Shown here: one piece after another, positions 8,498 to 17,381 of the stretch
Layout: each line of letters starts with the position of its first letter
Numbering within the stretch: position 1 is the first letter of the stretch
Source: Skermanella sp. TT6
Lineage (GTDB): Bacteria; Pseudomonadota; Alphaproteobacteria; Azospirillales; Azospirillaceae
Direction: 5' to 3'
Assembly: GCF_016653635.2 (NCBI RefSeq)
Contig: NZ_CP067420.1
Coordinates: 3,383,501 to 3,447,500, forward strand
DNA length: 64,000 nucleotides
Position numbers and translations under genes: made by a program
The notes under the pieces: model-generated
Told to the model about the DNA's origin: nothing
The model's input: the letters and a program-made list of their open reading frames with translations, nothing else
Databases searched by the model: none

Positions 8498-9445
8498 ATG
8501 CGAAACAGGCTGTCCATCAAGTCCATTCAAGCGTTTGAGGCCGCCGCCCGGCTCGGCTCCTTCGCGGCCGCAGCGGAGGAATTGGCCGTCACGCCTTCCG
8601 CGGTAAGCCATCAGGTTAAGCTCCTGGAGGAGCAGCTTGGAATCTCCCTGTTCCACCGGGTCCATCGCGCGGTGGTCCTGACGGATGCGGGCCGGCATCT
8701 CGCGACCGAGGTCATCGCCGCCTTCGCCCGCATCGATGCCGCCACGCGCCACGCCGAGGTCGCCGGCATGAGCGCCGTCCTGACCGTCCATTCGACGCCG
8801 AGCTTCGCGTCCCAGTGGCTCATGAGGAGATTGACGCAGTTCGGGGAGCATCATCCCGGGATCGATATCCGCCTTCACGCCTCCGTGGAGGTCATCGACC
8901 TGGGCCAGGGCGCCGTGGACGTGGAAATCCGCTACAATCCCGGTCCGCCCGCCGCGGGCACCGTGATGGTCCCCTTCCCGGACGACCTGATCGTGCCGAT
9001 GTGCTCCCCGTCGCTGGCCGGCGGGATCAAGCCGATCCGCAAGCCGGCCGACCTTGCCCACCACACGCTGATCCATTCCGAGATCACGATACTCGGTTGG
9101 CGCGACTGGGCGCGGCGCCACCGCAAGGTGCGTCTCGACCTGGAGCGGGGTCCCCGGTTCGACCGCTCCTTCATGGCGATCAGCGCCGCCGTGGACGGGC
9201 TGGGCGTCTGCCTGGACAGCCTGTTGCTGGCCGAGCAGGAACTGCGGACCGGCAAGCTGGTCGTTCCCTTCGCCGGCGACGTCATGACGTTCCAGGGGCA
9301 CGGTTTCGTGACCCTGCGCTCCAAGACGGACCTGCCGAAGGTCAAGAGCTTCCGGGAATGGCTCTTCGCCGAGCTCGCGGAAAGCCGGAAGTGGGCGGAC
9401 CGGTTCATGGCGGACGGGATGTGCGCGCCCGCCCCACCGTCATGA
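8498..9445 (+). CDS. LysR-family transcriptional regulator (GcvA-like)
   Basis: A 315-residue LysR regulator. The N-terminal winged helix-turn-helix includes AFEAAARLGSFAAAAEEL followed by TPSAVSHQVKLLE, typical of the GcvA subgroup. The rest is the two-lobed effector domain. I chose the ATG at 8498 (MRNRLSIKSIQAFEAAAR) because GcvA-like proteins start about ten residues before AFEAAAR. A TTG at 8468 in the same frame would add ten residues with no homology. It is transcribed away from the SDR/transketolase/TRAP operon and most likely controls it in response to the imported substrate or a breakdown product. Confidence 0.9.
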   Translation: MRNRLSIKSIQAFEAAARLGSFAAAAEELAVTPSAVSHQVKLLEEQLGISLFHRVHRAVVLTDAGRHLATEVIAAFARIDAATRHAEVAGMSAVLTVHSTPSFASQWLMRRLTQFGEHHPGIDIRLHASVEVIDLGQGAVDVEIRYNPGPPAAGTVMVPFPDDLIVPMCSPSLAGGIKPIRKPADLAHHTLIHSEITILGWRDWARRHRKVRLDLERGPRFDRSFMAISAAVDGLGVCLDSLLLAEQELRTGKLVVPFAGDVMTFQGHGFVTLRSKTDLPKVKSFREWLFAELAESRKWADRFMADGMCAPAPPS

Positions 9446-9515
9446 CCGAACGGCGGCGTCCGGCAGAACCGGCGCCGTCCAGGCGTGGAACGCCACCCGT
9501 GGAACACGCCGGCGG

Positions 9516-10358
9516 CTATCCCCCCAGCAGGTCTATGAAGACGAAATTCTTCGCCCGCCCATAGAGCGACCACGGAATGCGCCGCGGGTACCAGTCGTCG
9601 GGACGGGTCGCGCAGACGGGGTTTACCTTGACGCCGTAGCTCAATCCGGAACCGGAGACGATCTTGCCTCCCTCGATCCGCAGATCCGCGTTCACCAGGG
9701 CCTTCGGCGTCTCGATGACCGCCTCCGCCAGCTTCGACGTCATCTCCGACATTTCGGGCGCGCTGACCTCGGTCCGGATATCGCCTCCGGCGCGGGTCTT
9801 CAGGCTGTATTGGACGCTCGCTATCAGGACCGACTGCCCCTGGCAGACGAATTCCTTCTCGTCGAGCAGCCGGTCCACCCAGGCCTTGCAGCCGGGCTCG
9901 GCCGTCAGCTTGACGAAGATCTCCTCGTTCTTGTCAAGCGGGATCTCCAGCATGGCCACGTCGGACAACCTGTAAGTGACCGTCTCGACGATGTTCCGGC
10001 CCAGCCTGGCGTTCAGGAAATCGGCGACCTGCCCACCTGCCTTGTATTCGCCTTGCTGGAGCTCGTGGGCGATGGTTTCCTCGCTGGGAGATCGGACGAG
10101 CACTTTGCCGACGTCGGTCTCATCCGCCCGGCAGATGGTCCTGTAGAAGCGGCCGTCCCGAGTGACATGATAGACCGAGCCGGGCCCCACCAGCGTCGTC
10201 GGCGGAACGACGGGGTAGAAGCCAAGTTCCTGGATGGACTCCCGCATCGCGTTGGCCGGCCGGTTCTGCGCCGAAGCGACGAAGAACCCGACCGTCGGGA
10301 CGCCGATGGCGATAACGGCCGCGACCAGCTTCAGCAGGGTCGATCGCGTCATCCCCAT
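9516..10358 (-). CDS. Membrane-anchored protein of unknown function
   Basis: I do not recognise this 280-residue protein. It starts with a short basic segment and one hydrophobic helix (about residues 6-28, ending FFVASAQ), so it is anchored in the membrane or exported, with the rest in the periplasm. The body has four cysteines (in TICRADE, GCKAW, FVCQGQ and VCATRP) that could form disulfides. The ATG at 10358 precedes a second in-frame ATG at 10352. An open frame runs further upstream but crosses the small secreted-peptide gene 16 bases away, so I do not use it. The two genes may form one transcript. Confidence 0.7.
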   Translation of the reverse strand: MGMTRSTLLKLVAAVIAIGVPTVGFFVASAQNRPANAMRESIQELGFYPVVPPTTLVGPGSVYHVTRDGRFYRTICRADETDVGKVLVRSPSEETIAHELQQGEYKAGGQVADFLNARLGRNIVETVTYRLSDVAMLEIPLDKNEEIFVKLTAEPGCKAWVDRLLDEKEFVCQGQSVLIASVQYSLKTRAGGDIRTEVSAPEMSEMTSKLAEAVIETPKALVNADLRIEGGKIVSGSGLSYGVKVNPVCATRPDDWYPRRIPWSLYGRAKNFVFIDLLGG

Positions 10359-10374
10359 GGCGGCACCGGCCCCG

Positions 10375-10491
10375 TCACTGGCCACAGCAATAGTTCCCGC
10401 AGGGCCGATAGCCCTTCGGGCAGGCATGCGCGCTGTCAGACGCAATAGCCATGGCCAGAACTGTGAGGACGCAAAGAGAAAACAAGCGCAT
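10375..10491 (-). CDS. Small cysteine-rich secreted peptide (38 residues)
   Basis: A very short gene with strong features. MRLFSLCVLTVLAMAIA leads into a predicted signal peptidase site after SDSAHA, leaving a 15-residue mature peptide (CPKGYRPCGNYCCGQ) with four cysteines. GGAG lies at a good distance before the ATG at 10491. An in-frame ATG at 10503 lacks a ribosome site. It sits 16 bases before the membrane-anchored gene 9516-10358 on the same strand. The lipobox is poor (AHAC), so free secretion is more likely than lipidation. Function unknown: disulfide-stabilised peptide, metal binding and signalling are all possible. Confidence 0.65.
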   Translation of the reverse strand: MRLFSLCVLTVLAMAIASDSAHACPKGYRPCGNYCCGQ

Positions 10492-10700
10492 GGCCGACTC
10501 CATGAACACTGTCGTTTCGATCAGTGTAACGGAAGTGCAGTCCAGGAATATTCTATCTTCGGGTCATCGTACGGCCGTTCAGCCACGGCAGGGTGAGCAT
10601 TGACCCATAGGGTGTCCTGCAACCTGCCAGTCCTTGAAGACTTGAAGATCACGGCGCGCTCGGGAGGCCGGCGCCAACCCTGGGCAGGCAGGCAGAGGAA

Positions 10701-11084
10701 TCACTCCGGAGGCGGTCGTCCGGAAGCGGCGCCGTCGGGGTCCGTGCGCTGGTTGAGTTCCCGATCGACGACGGCCAGTAGTCCCGGAAGACTGTCCCGG
10801 ACGGTGCGCCAGACAAAGGATTCAGCCACGTTGTCATATTCGTGCCGGTAGACGTTTCCACTGCCCATGATGGCCCGCCAGGGCAATTCCGGATGGCGGG
10901 CACGCAGCGGCTCTTCCAGGCGGCGGCTGGCTTCAGAGATGATTTCCAAGCAACGGGTGACGGCGTAGAAGGTGCGCCGGTCGTCGGCAAAGGCGTCGAA
11001 CTCCATCCCGGCCACGAAGGAGCGTGCCAGCATGCCATTTTCGAGGATGTCCAGGAGGGCTTGGCGGGTTCGGTCAGAAGGCAT
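10701..11084 (-). CDS. hepT: HepT-family toxin (DUF86) of a MntA/HepT pair
   Basis: A helical HEPN-fold protein of 127 residues. In the type VII MntA/HepT system HepT is an RNase, silenced when MntA adds AMP units to a tyrosine in the RX4-6HXY motif. Here that region reads MGSGNVYRHEYDNV: His81 and Tyr83 are present, but the position five before the histidine, normally Arg, is Gly76. The start overlaps the end of the antitoxin gene by 11 bases. The variant motif may mean altered chemistry, a distinct subfamily or an inactive toxin. Confidence 0.85.
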   Translation of the reverse strand: MPSDRTRQALLDILENGMLARSFVAGMEFDAFADDRRTFYAVTRCLEIISEASRRLEEPLRARHPELPWRAIMGSGNVYRHEYDNVAESFVWRTVRDSLPGLLAVVDRELNQRTDPDGAASGRPPPE

Positions 11085-11370
11085 AGAGCGCCTCGCGCTC
11101 AGCCCAAGGCCGAACGTGCGGCTTGAGCTTTGCGCGGTTGGCGACGTCGACCCGGACGGGGAACAGGCCCCCGATGAAGTCGGTCAACTCGACATACTCG
11201 AAGACGCCGATCGGTGCTTCGGGGTCGAGGTCGATCAGGAGGTCGATGTCGCTGGACGGTTTGGCTTCGCCGCGCACGACCGAGCCGAACAGGGCGGCAT
11301 GGCGGATACCCCGGTGGCGGAGTTCCGGCTCATGGGCGCGCAGCGTGGCGATGACTTGTTCCCGATCCAT
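11074..11370 (-). CDS. mntA: MntA-family nucleotidyltransferase antitoxin
   Basis: A minimal nucleotidyltransferase of 98 residues with the signature GSVVRGEAKPSSDIDLLID: the GS of the nucleotide loop and the two metal-binding aspartates DxD. In the MntA/HepT toxin-antitoxin system the enzyme adenylylates HepT to block its RNase activity. It is transcribed first and overlaps hepT by 11 bases, the usual order for this pair. The pair lies between an unknown gene and tRNA-Glu, without any mobile-element gene. Confidence 0.9.
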   Translation of the reverse strand: MDREQVIATLRAHEPELRHRGIRHAALFGSVVRGEAKPSSDIDLLIDLDPEAPIGVFEYVELTDFIGGLFPVRVDVANRAKLKPHVRPWAEREALYAF

Positions 11371-11592
11371 GCCGCGAGTATAGGCGGTCTGCGGGGAAAA
11401 TCCAACCGGCGGCCGATACTAGCCCCTGCCGCCGATCCGGTCCCGCCCGGACTTGCGCCGACTTGCCAGTGGCCGGGCGACTGCCGCCGGGGGACGCCCC
11501 TGCCCCGGAGAGGTGTCGGGGTGGCTACGTCACGGGCTTCACCCGCCGAGCGCGCTTCGCGGGAAGTTTGTGGAATGCTTCCGCCGTACGAT

Positions 11593-11612
11593 CGCCAACC
11601 CCTTGGAATGGT

Positions 11613-11617
<5 letters not shown>
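11593..11617 (-). other. Hairpin overlapping the tRNA-Glu 3' end
   Basis: CGCCAACC (11593-11600) and GGTTGGCG (11610-11617) are perfect complements separated by nine bases. On the transcribed strand the second arm contains the encoded CCA tail and discriminator of the tRNA, so the precursor could fold its 3' end against its trailer. No T-tract follows. It could affect tRNA 3' processing or end the transcript. Confidence 0.4.
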
Positions 11618-11688
<71 letters not shown>

Positions 11689-11796
11689 GAGGCGCTGAAG
11701 TGAGTGGATGGATAGCCGGGCGACGGGGGTAAATCAAGGCGGTTTTTGCTGGGGCGGCGAAGTTTCTGCGGGAAATATCTCCGCCCCGGCAAGGGT

Positions 11797-13584
11797 TCAG
11801 TTCCCTCCCCAGACCGGGGCCGCGTCCTCGATCATCAGCTGGACCTCGTTGCGGCCCTGCCAGTTGTCGGGGCGCAGGTGGCCGGCGACATGCAGCGGCG
11901 CGCCGCCGCTCTTCAGCAGGCCCTTGCCAAGGTCGCTGTCGAGCGCGCGGAACGCGATGGCCTTCAGGCGCTCTCCCCCTCCGCCGGTCAGGATGCAGCG
12001 GACATGGTTCTCGCCGACCACGCTGGCATGGGCGATCCGGGCGTCGGCCAGCGCGAAGCGGGGCTCGGAATTGCCGGTGCCGAAGGGACCCAACTTGGCG
12101 AGCGTGCCGACCAGGTCGGGCGTGGCCCCTCCCACCGACAGCACGCCGTCGAGTTCCAGCGTCGGGGCGAGCGGTCCGCCCTCCTGCTGGGCGGCGATGC
12201 GGTCGGACAGGAATCGCTTCAGCTCCGGAAGCCGCTCGGCCGCCGCGGTGAAACCGGCCGCCATCCGGTGGCCGCCGCCGGCGATCAGCAGGCCGGCATG
12301 GCGCGCGGCGATCACCGCCGCCCCCAGGTCGACCCCGCGGACCGACCGGCCGGACGCCTTGCCAATGCCCTTGTCCAGCGCCACGACGCAGGCCGCCCGG
12401 TTGTACCGCTCCTTCAGGCGGGCGGCGACGATGCCGATCACCCCGGGGTGCCAGCCCTCGCCGACCGCGAAGACCAGGCCGCCCAGGTCCTCCAGCGCCG
12501 CCTCGACCTGGACCATGGCTTCCTCGACCACGGTGGCCTCGATCGCGCGGCGCTCGGTGTTGTGCTGGTCGAGGATGCGCGCCAGCTCAGCGGCCTCGGC
12601 CGGATCGTCGGTCGAGAGCAGCCGGGCGCCCAGGTCGGACGCGCCCACCCGGCCGCCGGCGTTCACCCGCGGCCCCAGGATATAGCCGGCGTGCCAGGCG
12701 TCCGGCTTCTCCGCCAGCTTGCACAGGTCGGACAGCGCCGTGATGCCCGGATTGGCCCGCCGCGCCATCACCCTGAGCCCCTGGCTGACAAGGGCGCGGT
12801 TGAGGCCGACCAGCGGGACCACGTCGCACACCGTGCCCAGGGCCACGATGTCGAGCCAGCCCATCAGGTCCGGCTGCTTCCGGCCGTTCGACCACCAGCC
12901 GGCATCCCGCAGCACGCGGTTGACCGCCACGACCAGCAGGAAGGTGACGCCGACCGCGGCCAGGGTCTTGTGCGGCGAGTCCTCGTCCACCCGGTTGGGG
13001 TTCACCACCGCGACCGCCCGGGGCAGGCGCGGCTCCGCGGCGTGGTGGTCGACCACGACGACGTCGAGCCCGGCCCCGGCGGCGGCGGCCAGCGGATCGA
13101 AGGCGGTCACGCCGCAATCGACCGTGACAACCAGGCTGACGCCCGAGTCCTTCAGCCGGAGCAGGGCCGGCGCGTTGGGGCCGTAGCCTTCGGAGATCCG
13201 GTCCGGAATATAGACGGACAGCTCCGCCCCGGCCGCCCGGAAGAAACGGCGCAGCAGGGCCGAGGAGGTGGCGCCGTCCACGTCATAGTCGCCGAACACC
13301 GCCACCCGTTCGCCGGACCGGATCGCCCGCGCGATCCGGTCGGCCGCTGCGTCCATGTCCTTCAGGTCGCTGGGGTCGGGCAGCATCGCCTTGAGCGTCG
13401 GCGACAGGAAATTGTCCGCCGTCGGCAGGTCGACGCCGCGCGCCGAGAGCACGCGGCCGACCAGTTCCGGCAGGCCGTGGCTCTGGGCGAGCGCCAGGGC
13501 GGTCCGCTCGTCGGACGGCCGGGCGACCCAGCGCCGACCGCCCAGCGAGCGGGATACGTTCAGGAAGGCCTGTTGCGAACTCAC
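11797..13584 (-). CDS. recJ: Single-stranded-DNA-specific exonuclease RecJ
   Basis: A 5'-3' single-strand exonuclease of recombination and mismatch repair, 595 residues, normal length. The DHH phosphoesterase motifs are clear: GDYDVDG at 98-104, the DCG motif near 156 and DHH at 179-181, followed by the DHHA1 domain with the glycine-rich GGGHRMAAG segment. It starts with GTG at 13584, which overlaps the glpX stop in a GTGA arrangement, so the two are translationally coupled. It is the last protein gene of the alaC-hom-glpX-recJ run. Confidence 0.96.
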   Translation of the reverse strand: MSSQQAFLNVSRSLGGRRWVARPSDERTALALAQSHGLPELVGRVLSARGVDLPTADNFLSPTLKAMLPDPSDLKDMDAAADRIARAIRSGERVAVFGDYDVDGATSSALLRRFFRAAGAELSVYIPDRISEGYGPNAPALLRLKDSGVSLVVTVDCGVTAFDPLAAAAGAGLDVVVVDHHAAEPRLPRAVAVVNPNRVDEDSPHKTLAAVGVTFLLVVAVNRVLRDAGWWSNGRKQPDLMGWLDIVALGTVCDVVPLVGLNRALVSQGLRVMARRANPGITALSDLCKLAEKPDAWHAGYILGPRVNAGGRVGASDLGARLLSTDDPAEAAELARILDQHNTERRAIEATVVEEAMVQVEAALEDLGGLVFAVGEGWHPGVIGIVAARLKERYNRAACVVALDKGIGKASGRSVRGVDLGAAVIAARHAGLLIAGGGHRMAAGFTAAAERLPELKRFLSDRIAAQQEGGPLAPTLELDGVLSVGGATPDLVGTLAKLGPFGTGNSEPRFALADARIAHASVVGENHVRCILTGGGGERLKAIAFRALDSDLGKGLLKSGGAPLHVAGHLRPDNWQGRNEVQLMIEDAAPVWGGN

Positions 13585-14573
13585 TTATCCGAGGGACCGA
13601 ACCCGGTCTTGCGGCGGAAATTGTGGTGCGCCTCGACGATCCGGACGGTGCCGCTCTTCGAGCGCATGACGATCGAGTGGGTCACGGCCCCGCCGGCGAA
13701 GCGGCGCACGCCCCGCAGCATGGTGCCGGTCGTGACGCCGGTGGCGGCGAACATCACGTTGCCGCTGGCGAGATCGTTCAGCTCGTACTTGCGGGTCAGG
13801 TCGGTGACGCCCCAGCGCGCCGCCCGGGCCTTTTCGTCGTCGTTGCGGAACAGCAGGCGGCCCTGGAACTGGCCGCCGATGCAGCGCAGGGCCGCCGCCG
13901 CCAGGACACCTTCCGGCGCGCCGCCGCTGCCCATGTACATGTCCACGCCGCTCTCCGGCTGGGAGGTCGCGATCACGCCGGAAACGTCGCCGTCGGAGAT
14001 CAGCATGATCCGGGCGCCGGCCTCGCGGACCTTGGCGATCAGCTCCGAGTGGCGCGGCCGGTCCAGGATGCAGACCAGCAGCTCGGAGACCTCGGCCCCC
14101 TTGGCCTTCGCCAGGTTCTTCAGGTTGTTGGCGACCGTCTCGTCCAGGTCCACGACGTTCTCGGGCAGGTTGCCGCCGACCGCGATCTTGTCCATGTAGA
14201 CGTCGGGCGCGTTCAGGAAGCCGCCCTCCTCCGCCATGGCGACCACGGCCAGCGCGTTCGGGCCGCCGGTCGCGGTGATGGTGGTGCCTTCCAGCGGGTC
14301 GAGGGCGATATCGACCTTGGGGCCGCCGGTGCCGACCTTCTCGCCGATATAGAGCATCGGCGCCTCGTCCCGCTCGCCCTCGCCGATCACGACGGTGCCG
14401 TCGATCGCCAGGCTGTTCAGCGCCTGGCGCATCGCGTCCACGGCCGCCTGGTCGGCCAGCTTCTCGTCGCCGCGGCCGATCAGCAGCGATGCCGACAGGG
14501 CGGCCGCCTCGGTGACGCGTACGACCTCGAGGGCCAGGTTGCGGTCCATCTGACGCGCTGCTTGCTCTACCAT
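13581..14573 (-). CDS. glpX: Class II fructose-1,6-bisphosphatase GlpX
   Basis: Gluconeogenic phosphatase converting fructose-1,6-bisphosphate to fructose-6-phosphate, 330 residues. The metal-binding motifs of the GlpX family are present: GEGERDEAPML and DPLEGTT, and MGSGGAPEG further on. It is preceded by hom (94-base gap) and overlaps recJ by four bases. The start ATG at 14573 follows a GGGGG-rich ribosome site. In this order of bacteria the enzyme may also accept sedoheptulose-1,7-bisphosphate, which sequence alone does not settle. Confidence 0.96.
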   Translation of the reverse strand: MVEQAARQMDRNLALEVVRVTEAAALSASLLIGRGDEKLADQAAVDAMRQALNSLAIDGTVVIGEGERDEAPMLYIGEKVGTGGPKVDIALDPLEGTTITATGGPNALAVVAMAEEGGFLNAPDVYMDKIAVGGNLPENVVDLDETVANNLKNLAKAKGAEVSELLVCILDRPRHSELIAKVREAGARIMLISDGDVSGVIATSQPESGVDMYMGSGGAPEGVLAAAALRCIGGQFQGRLLFRNDDEKARAARWGVTDLTRKYELNDLASGNVMFAATGVTTGTMLRGVRRFAGGAVTHSIVMRSKSGTVRIVEAHHNFRRKTGFGPSDK

Positions 14574-14667
14574 CGTTTTTCCCCCTGGGGTTCTTCCCCA
14601 ATTTCCTCAACCGATTGAATTTCCGCCGGAGCCCTGTTTTCCGGGCCTCCGACCCGTCGGACGTGAC

Positions 14668-15960
14668 TCAGAACTGCTCGATGCGAATCATCCGCGGCGC
14701 TTCCAGCACCGCTTCCAACCGCGACAGCGACTCCAGCGCCCGCTGCATGGACGCCTCGTCGGTATCGTGGGTAGTCAACACGACGGGAACCGCTTCGCCC
14801 GGCGCACGGCCGCGCTGCAGGAACGATTCCATGGAAACATTCTCGTCGCGCAGCGCCGCCGCCACCTCTGCTATCACGCCGGGGCGGTCGACCACCATGA
14901 GGCGCAGGTAGTACGCTCCTCGGCGTTCCTCGGGAGGGGCGGCGCGGACGCTTTCAAGCCGTCCGGACGGGACGCCGAACGCCGGGGAGATCCTGCCCCG
15001 CGCGACGTCCACGAGGTCGGCGACCACGGCGGACGCGGTCGGTCCGGCCCCGGCGCCGCGGCCGACGAAGGTGACCTTCTCGACGAAGTCGCCGTCGGCG
15101 ACCACGGCGTTGAACACCCCGTCGACCGACGCGATCGGCGAATCGATCGGCACCATGGCCGGATGGACCCGCTGCTCGACATTGCCGTTGTAGCGCCGGG
15201 CGATGCCCAGCAGCTTGATCCGGTATCCCAGTTCCCGGGCATAGTCGATGTCCAGCGCGGAGATGTGCCGGATGCCTTCGATATGGACGGACCCGAAGTC
15301 CACCGCGCAGCCGAACGCGACGGAGGTCAGGATCGCCAGCTTGTGGGCGGCGTCCACGCCGTCGATGTCGAAGCTGGGGTCCGCCTCGGCGTATCCCAGC
15401 TTCTGCGCCTCGGCGAGGACGTCGCCGAACTCGCGCCCGGTCTCCCGCATCTCGGTCAGGATGTAGTTGCAGGTGCCGTTCAGGATGCCGTGGACTTCCT
15501 TGATCCCGTTGGCCGCCAGCCCCTCGCGCAGGCCCTTGATCACCGGGATGCCGCCGGCCACCGCCGCCTCGAAGGCCAGGACGGCGCCGTGCTCCTCGGC
15601 CAGCCGGGCGAGGCCGGTGCCGTGGACCGCCAGCAGCGCCTTGTTGGCGGTTACGACATGCTTGCCGCGGGACAGCGCGGTCTCGCACAGTTCGCGGGCG
15701 ATGCCCTCGGACCCGCCGATCAGCTCGACCACGACGTCGACGTCGGGGTCGGCCGCCAGCGCTGTCGCGTCCTCGTACCAGCGGGCGCCGCTGAGATCCA
15801 CGCCGCGGTCGCGGCCGCGGGTCCGCGCGCTGACCGCGGTGACGATCATCCGCCGGCCGCTCCGCCCGGCCAGCAGGTCGGCATGCTGGTCCAGCAGCTT
15901 CAGGACGCCGCCGCCGACGGTGCCCAGGCCGGCGACCCCGATCTTCAGCGGGGCCGTCAC
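14668..15960 (-). CDS. hom: Homoserine dehydrogenase
   Basis: Reduces aspartate semialdehyde to homoserine on the way to threonine and methionine. It has 430 residues: NAD(P)-binding GLGTVGGG at 11-18, the catalytic domain with the GTCNYILT motif, and a C-terminal ACT domain (from about residue 350, VVDRPGVIAEVAAALRD) for threonine feedback. The start is GTG at 15960, overlapping the aminotransferase stop as GTGA, so translation is coupled. The neighbouring alaC-type aminotransferase is its usual partner in Alphaproteobacteria. Confidence 0.97.
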   Translation of the reverse strand: MTAPLKIGVAGLGTVGGGVLKLLDQHADLLAGRSGRRMIVTAVSARTRGRDRGVDLSGARWYEDATALAADPDVDVVVELIGGSEGIARELCETALSRGKHVVTANKALLAVHGTGLARLAEEHGAVLAFEAAVAGGIPVIKGLREGLAANGIKEVHGILNGTCNYILTEMRETGREFGDVLAEAQKLGYAEADPSFDIDGVDAAHKLAILTSVAFGCAVDFGSVHIEGIRHISALDIDYARELGYRIKLLGIARRYNGNVEQRVHPAMVPIDSPIASVDGVFNAVVADGDFVEKVTFVGRGAGAGPTASAVVADLVDVARGRISPAFGVPSGRLESVRAAPPEERRGAYYLRLMVVDRPGVIAEVAAALRDENVSMESFLQRGRAPGEAVPVVLTTHDTDEASMQRALESLSRLEAVLEAPRMIRIEQF

Positions 15961-17207
15961 GACGCGGCCCGCTGCTTGGCGCCGGCGGGAACCGGGGTTC
16001 GGCGGACGGTACCCTGCGGCGCGATGCCCGCCTCCTGGAAGAACAGCCGGATGTTGCGGCAGGCCTGCCGGATCCGATGCTGGTTCTCGACCAGCGCCAG
16101 GCGGACATGGCCGTCGCCGTACTCGCCGAAGCCGATGCCGGGCGCCACCGCGACCTTAGCCTCCTGGAGCAGCAGCTTGCTGAACTCCAGGCTGCCGAGA
16201 TGGGCGAACTGGGCCGGGATGGGCGCCCAGGCGAACATGCTGGCCGGCGGGCTGGGCACCTGCCATCCCGCCGCGGCCAGCCCCTCGATCAGGACGTCGC
16301 GGCGCGCCTTGTAGATCGCCCGAGCCTCGGCGACGCAGTCCTGCGGGCCGTTGAGCGCGGCGGCGGCCGCCACCTGGATCGGGGTGAAGGCGCCGTAGTC
16401 CAGGTAGGACTTGATGCGTGCCAGTGCCGTGATCAGCTTCTTGTTGCCGGTCGCGAAGCCGATGCGCCAGCCGGGCATTGAATAGGTCTTGCTCATCGAC
16501 GTGAACTCGACCGCGATCTCGCGCGCTTCCGGGATCTCCAGGATCGACGGCGGCGGCACGTCGTCGAAATAGATCTCGGAATAGGCCAGGTCGGACAGGA
16601 TGTAGATGCCGTGCTTCAGGCAGAACTCGACGATCGGCCGGTAGAAGTCGAGGTCGACCACCTCCGCCGTGGGGTTGGACGGGTAGTTCAGCACGACCGC
16701 CAGCGGCTTGGGCACGCTGTGCTTCACCGCGCGCTCCAGCGACTCCATGAAGCTGTAGCCCTGCCCGATCGGCAGGTGCCGGATCGCGGCGCCGGCCAGG
16801 ATGAAGCCGAAGGGATGGATCGGGTAGCTGGGATTGGGCACCAGCATGATGTCGCCCGGGCTGGTGATCGCCTGCGCCAGGTTGGCCAGCCCCTCCTTCG
16901 ATCCGATCGTGACGATCGCCTCGCTCTCCGGGTCGAGCGTCACGTTGAAGCGCTTCTTGTAGTAGGAGCAGATCGCCCGCCGCAGGCCGGGGATGCCCCG
17001 CGAGTTGGAATAGCGGTGGGTCTTCGGGTCCTGCACCGCCTCGATCAGCTTTTCCACGATGTGCGGCGGGGTCGGCAGATCCGGATTGCCCATGCCGAAA
17101 TCGATGATGTCCTCGCCTGCGGCCCGGGCTCGCGCCTTCATGGCGTTCACTTCCGCGAACACATACGGCGGTAATCTCTTGATCCGGTGGAATTCGCTAT
17201 CCGTCAT
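15957..17207 (-). CDS. alaC: Alanine/LL-diaminopimelate-type aminotransferase (AlaC family)
   Basis: A PLP-dependent class I/II aminotransferase of 416 residues. It shows GMGNPDLPTP at the start, the NYPSNPTAE substrate segment and the PLP lysine in TSMSKTYSMPGWRIGF. It is the LL-DAP/alanine aminotransferase type always found next to hom in this group. I chose the ATG at 17207 (MTDSEFHRIKRLPPYVF) because the family starts here. An ATG at 17261 would add 18 unconserved residues. Overlap with hom indicates co-translation. Confidence 0.93.
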   Translation of the reverse strand: MTDSEFHRIKRLPPYVFAEVNAMKARARAAGEDIIDFGMGNPDLPTPPHIVEKLIEAVQDPKTHRYSNSRGIPGLRRAICSYYKKRFNVTLDPESEAIVTIGSKEGLANLAQAITSPGDIMLVPNPSYPIHPFGFILAGAAIRHLPIGQGYSFMESLERAVKHSVPKPLAVVLNYPSNPTAEVVDLDFYRPIVEFCLKHGIYILSDLAYSEIYFDDVPPPSILEIPEAREIAVEFTSMSKTYSMPGWRIGFATGNKKLITALARIKSYLDYGAFTPIQVAAAAALNGPQDCVAEARAIYKARRDVLIEGLAAAGWQVPSPPASMFAWAPIPAQFAHLGSLEFSKLLLQEAKVAVAPGIGFGEYGDGHVRLALVENQHRIRQACRNIRLFFQEAGIAPQGTVRRTPVPAGAKQRAAS

Positions 17208-17381
17208 GGGTGCCCCGAAAACCTGGAGATACGGGCGCCTGAAAAAAGCGCGCCGCCCCATCCGGCCGCGGCATTTCGGCCGGACCGGAGCGGGGAGCCA
17301 GTATGTACCGCCCCGACGCTCCGGAATCGAGATTTTTCGGCGGCGGCGTCACTCCAAAAGATAGCCTTGGGGGAAGGAGGC

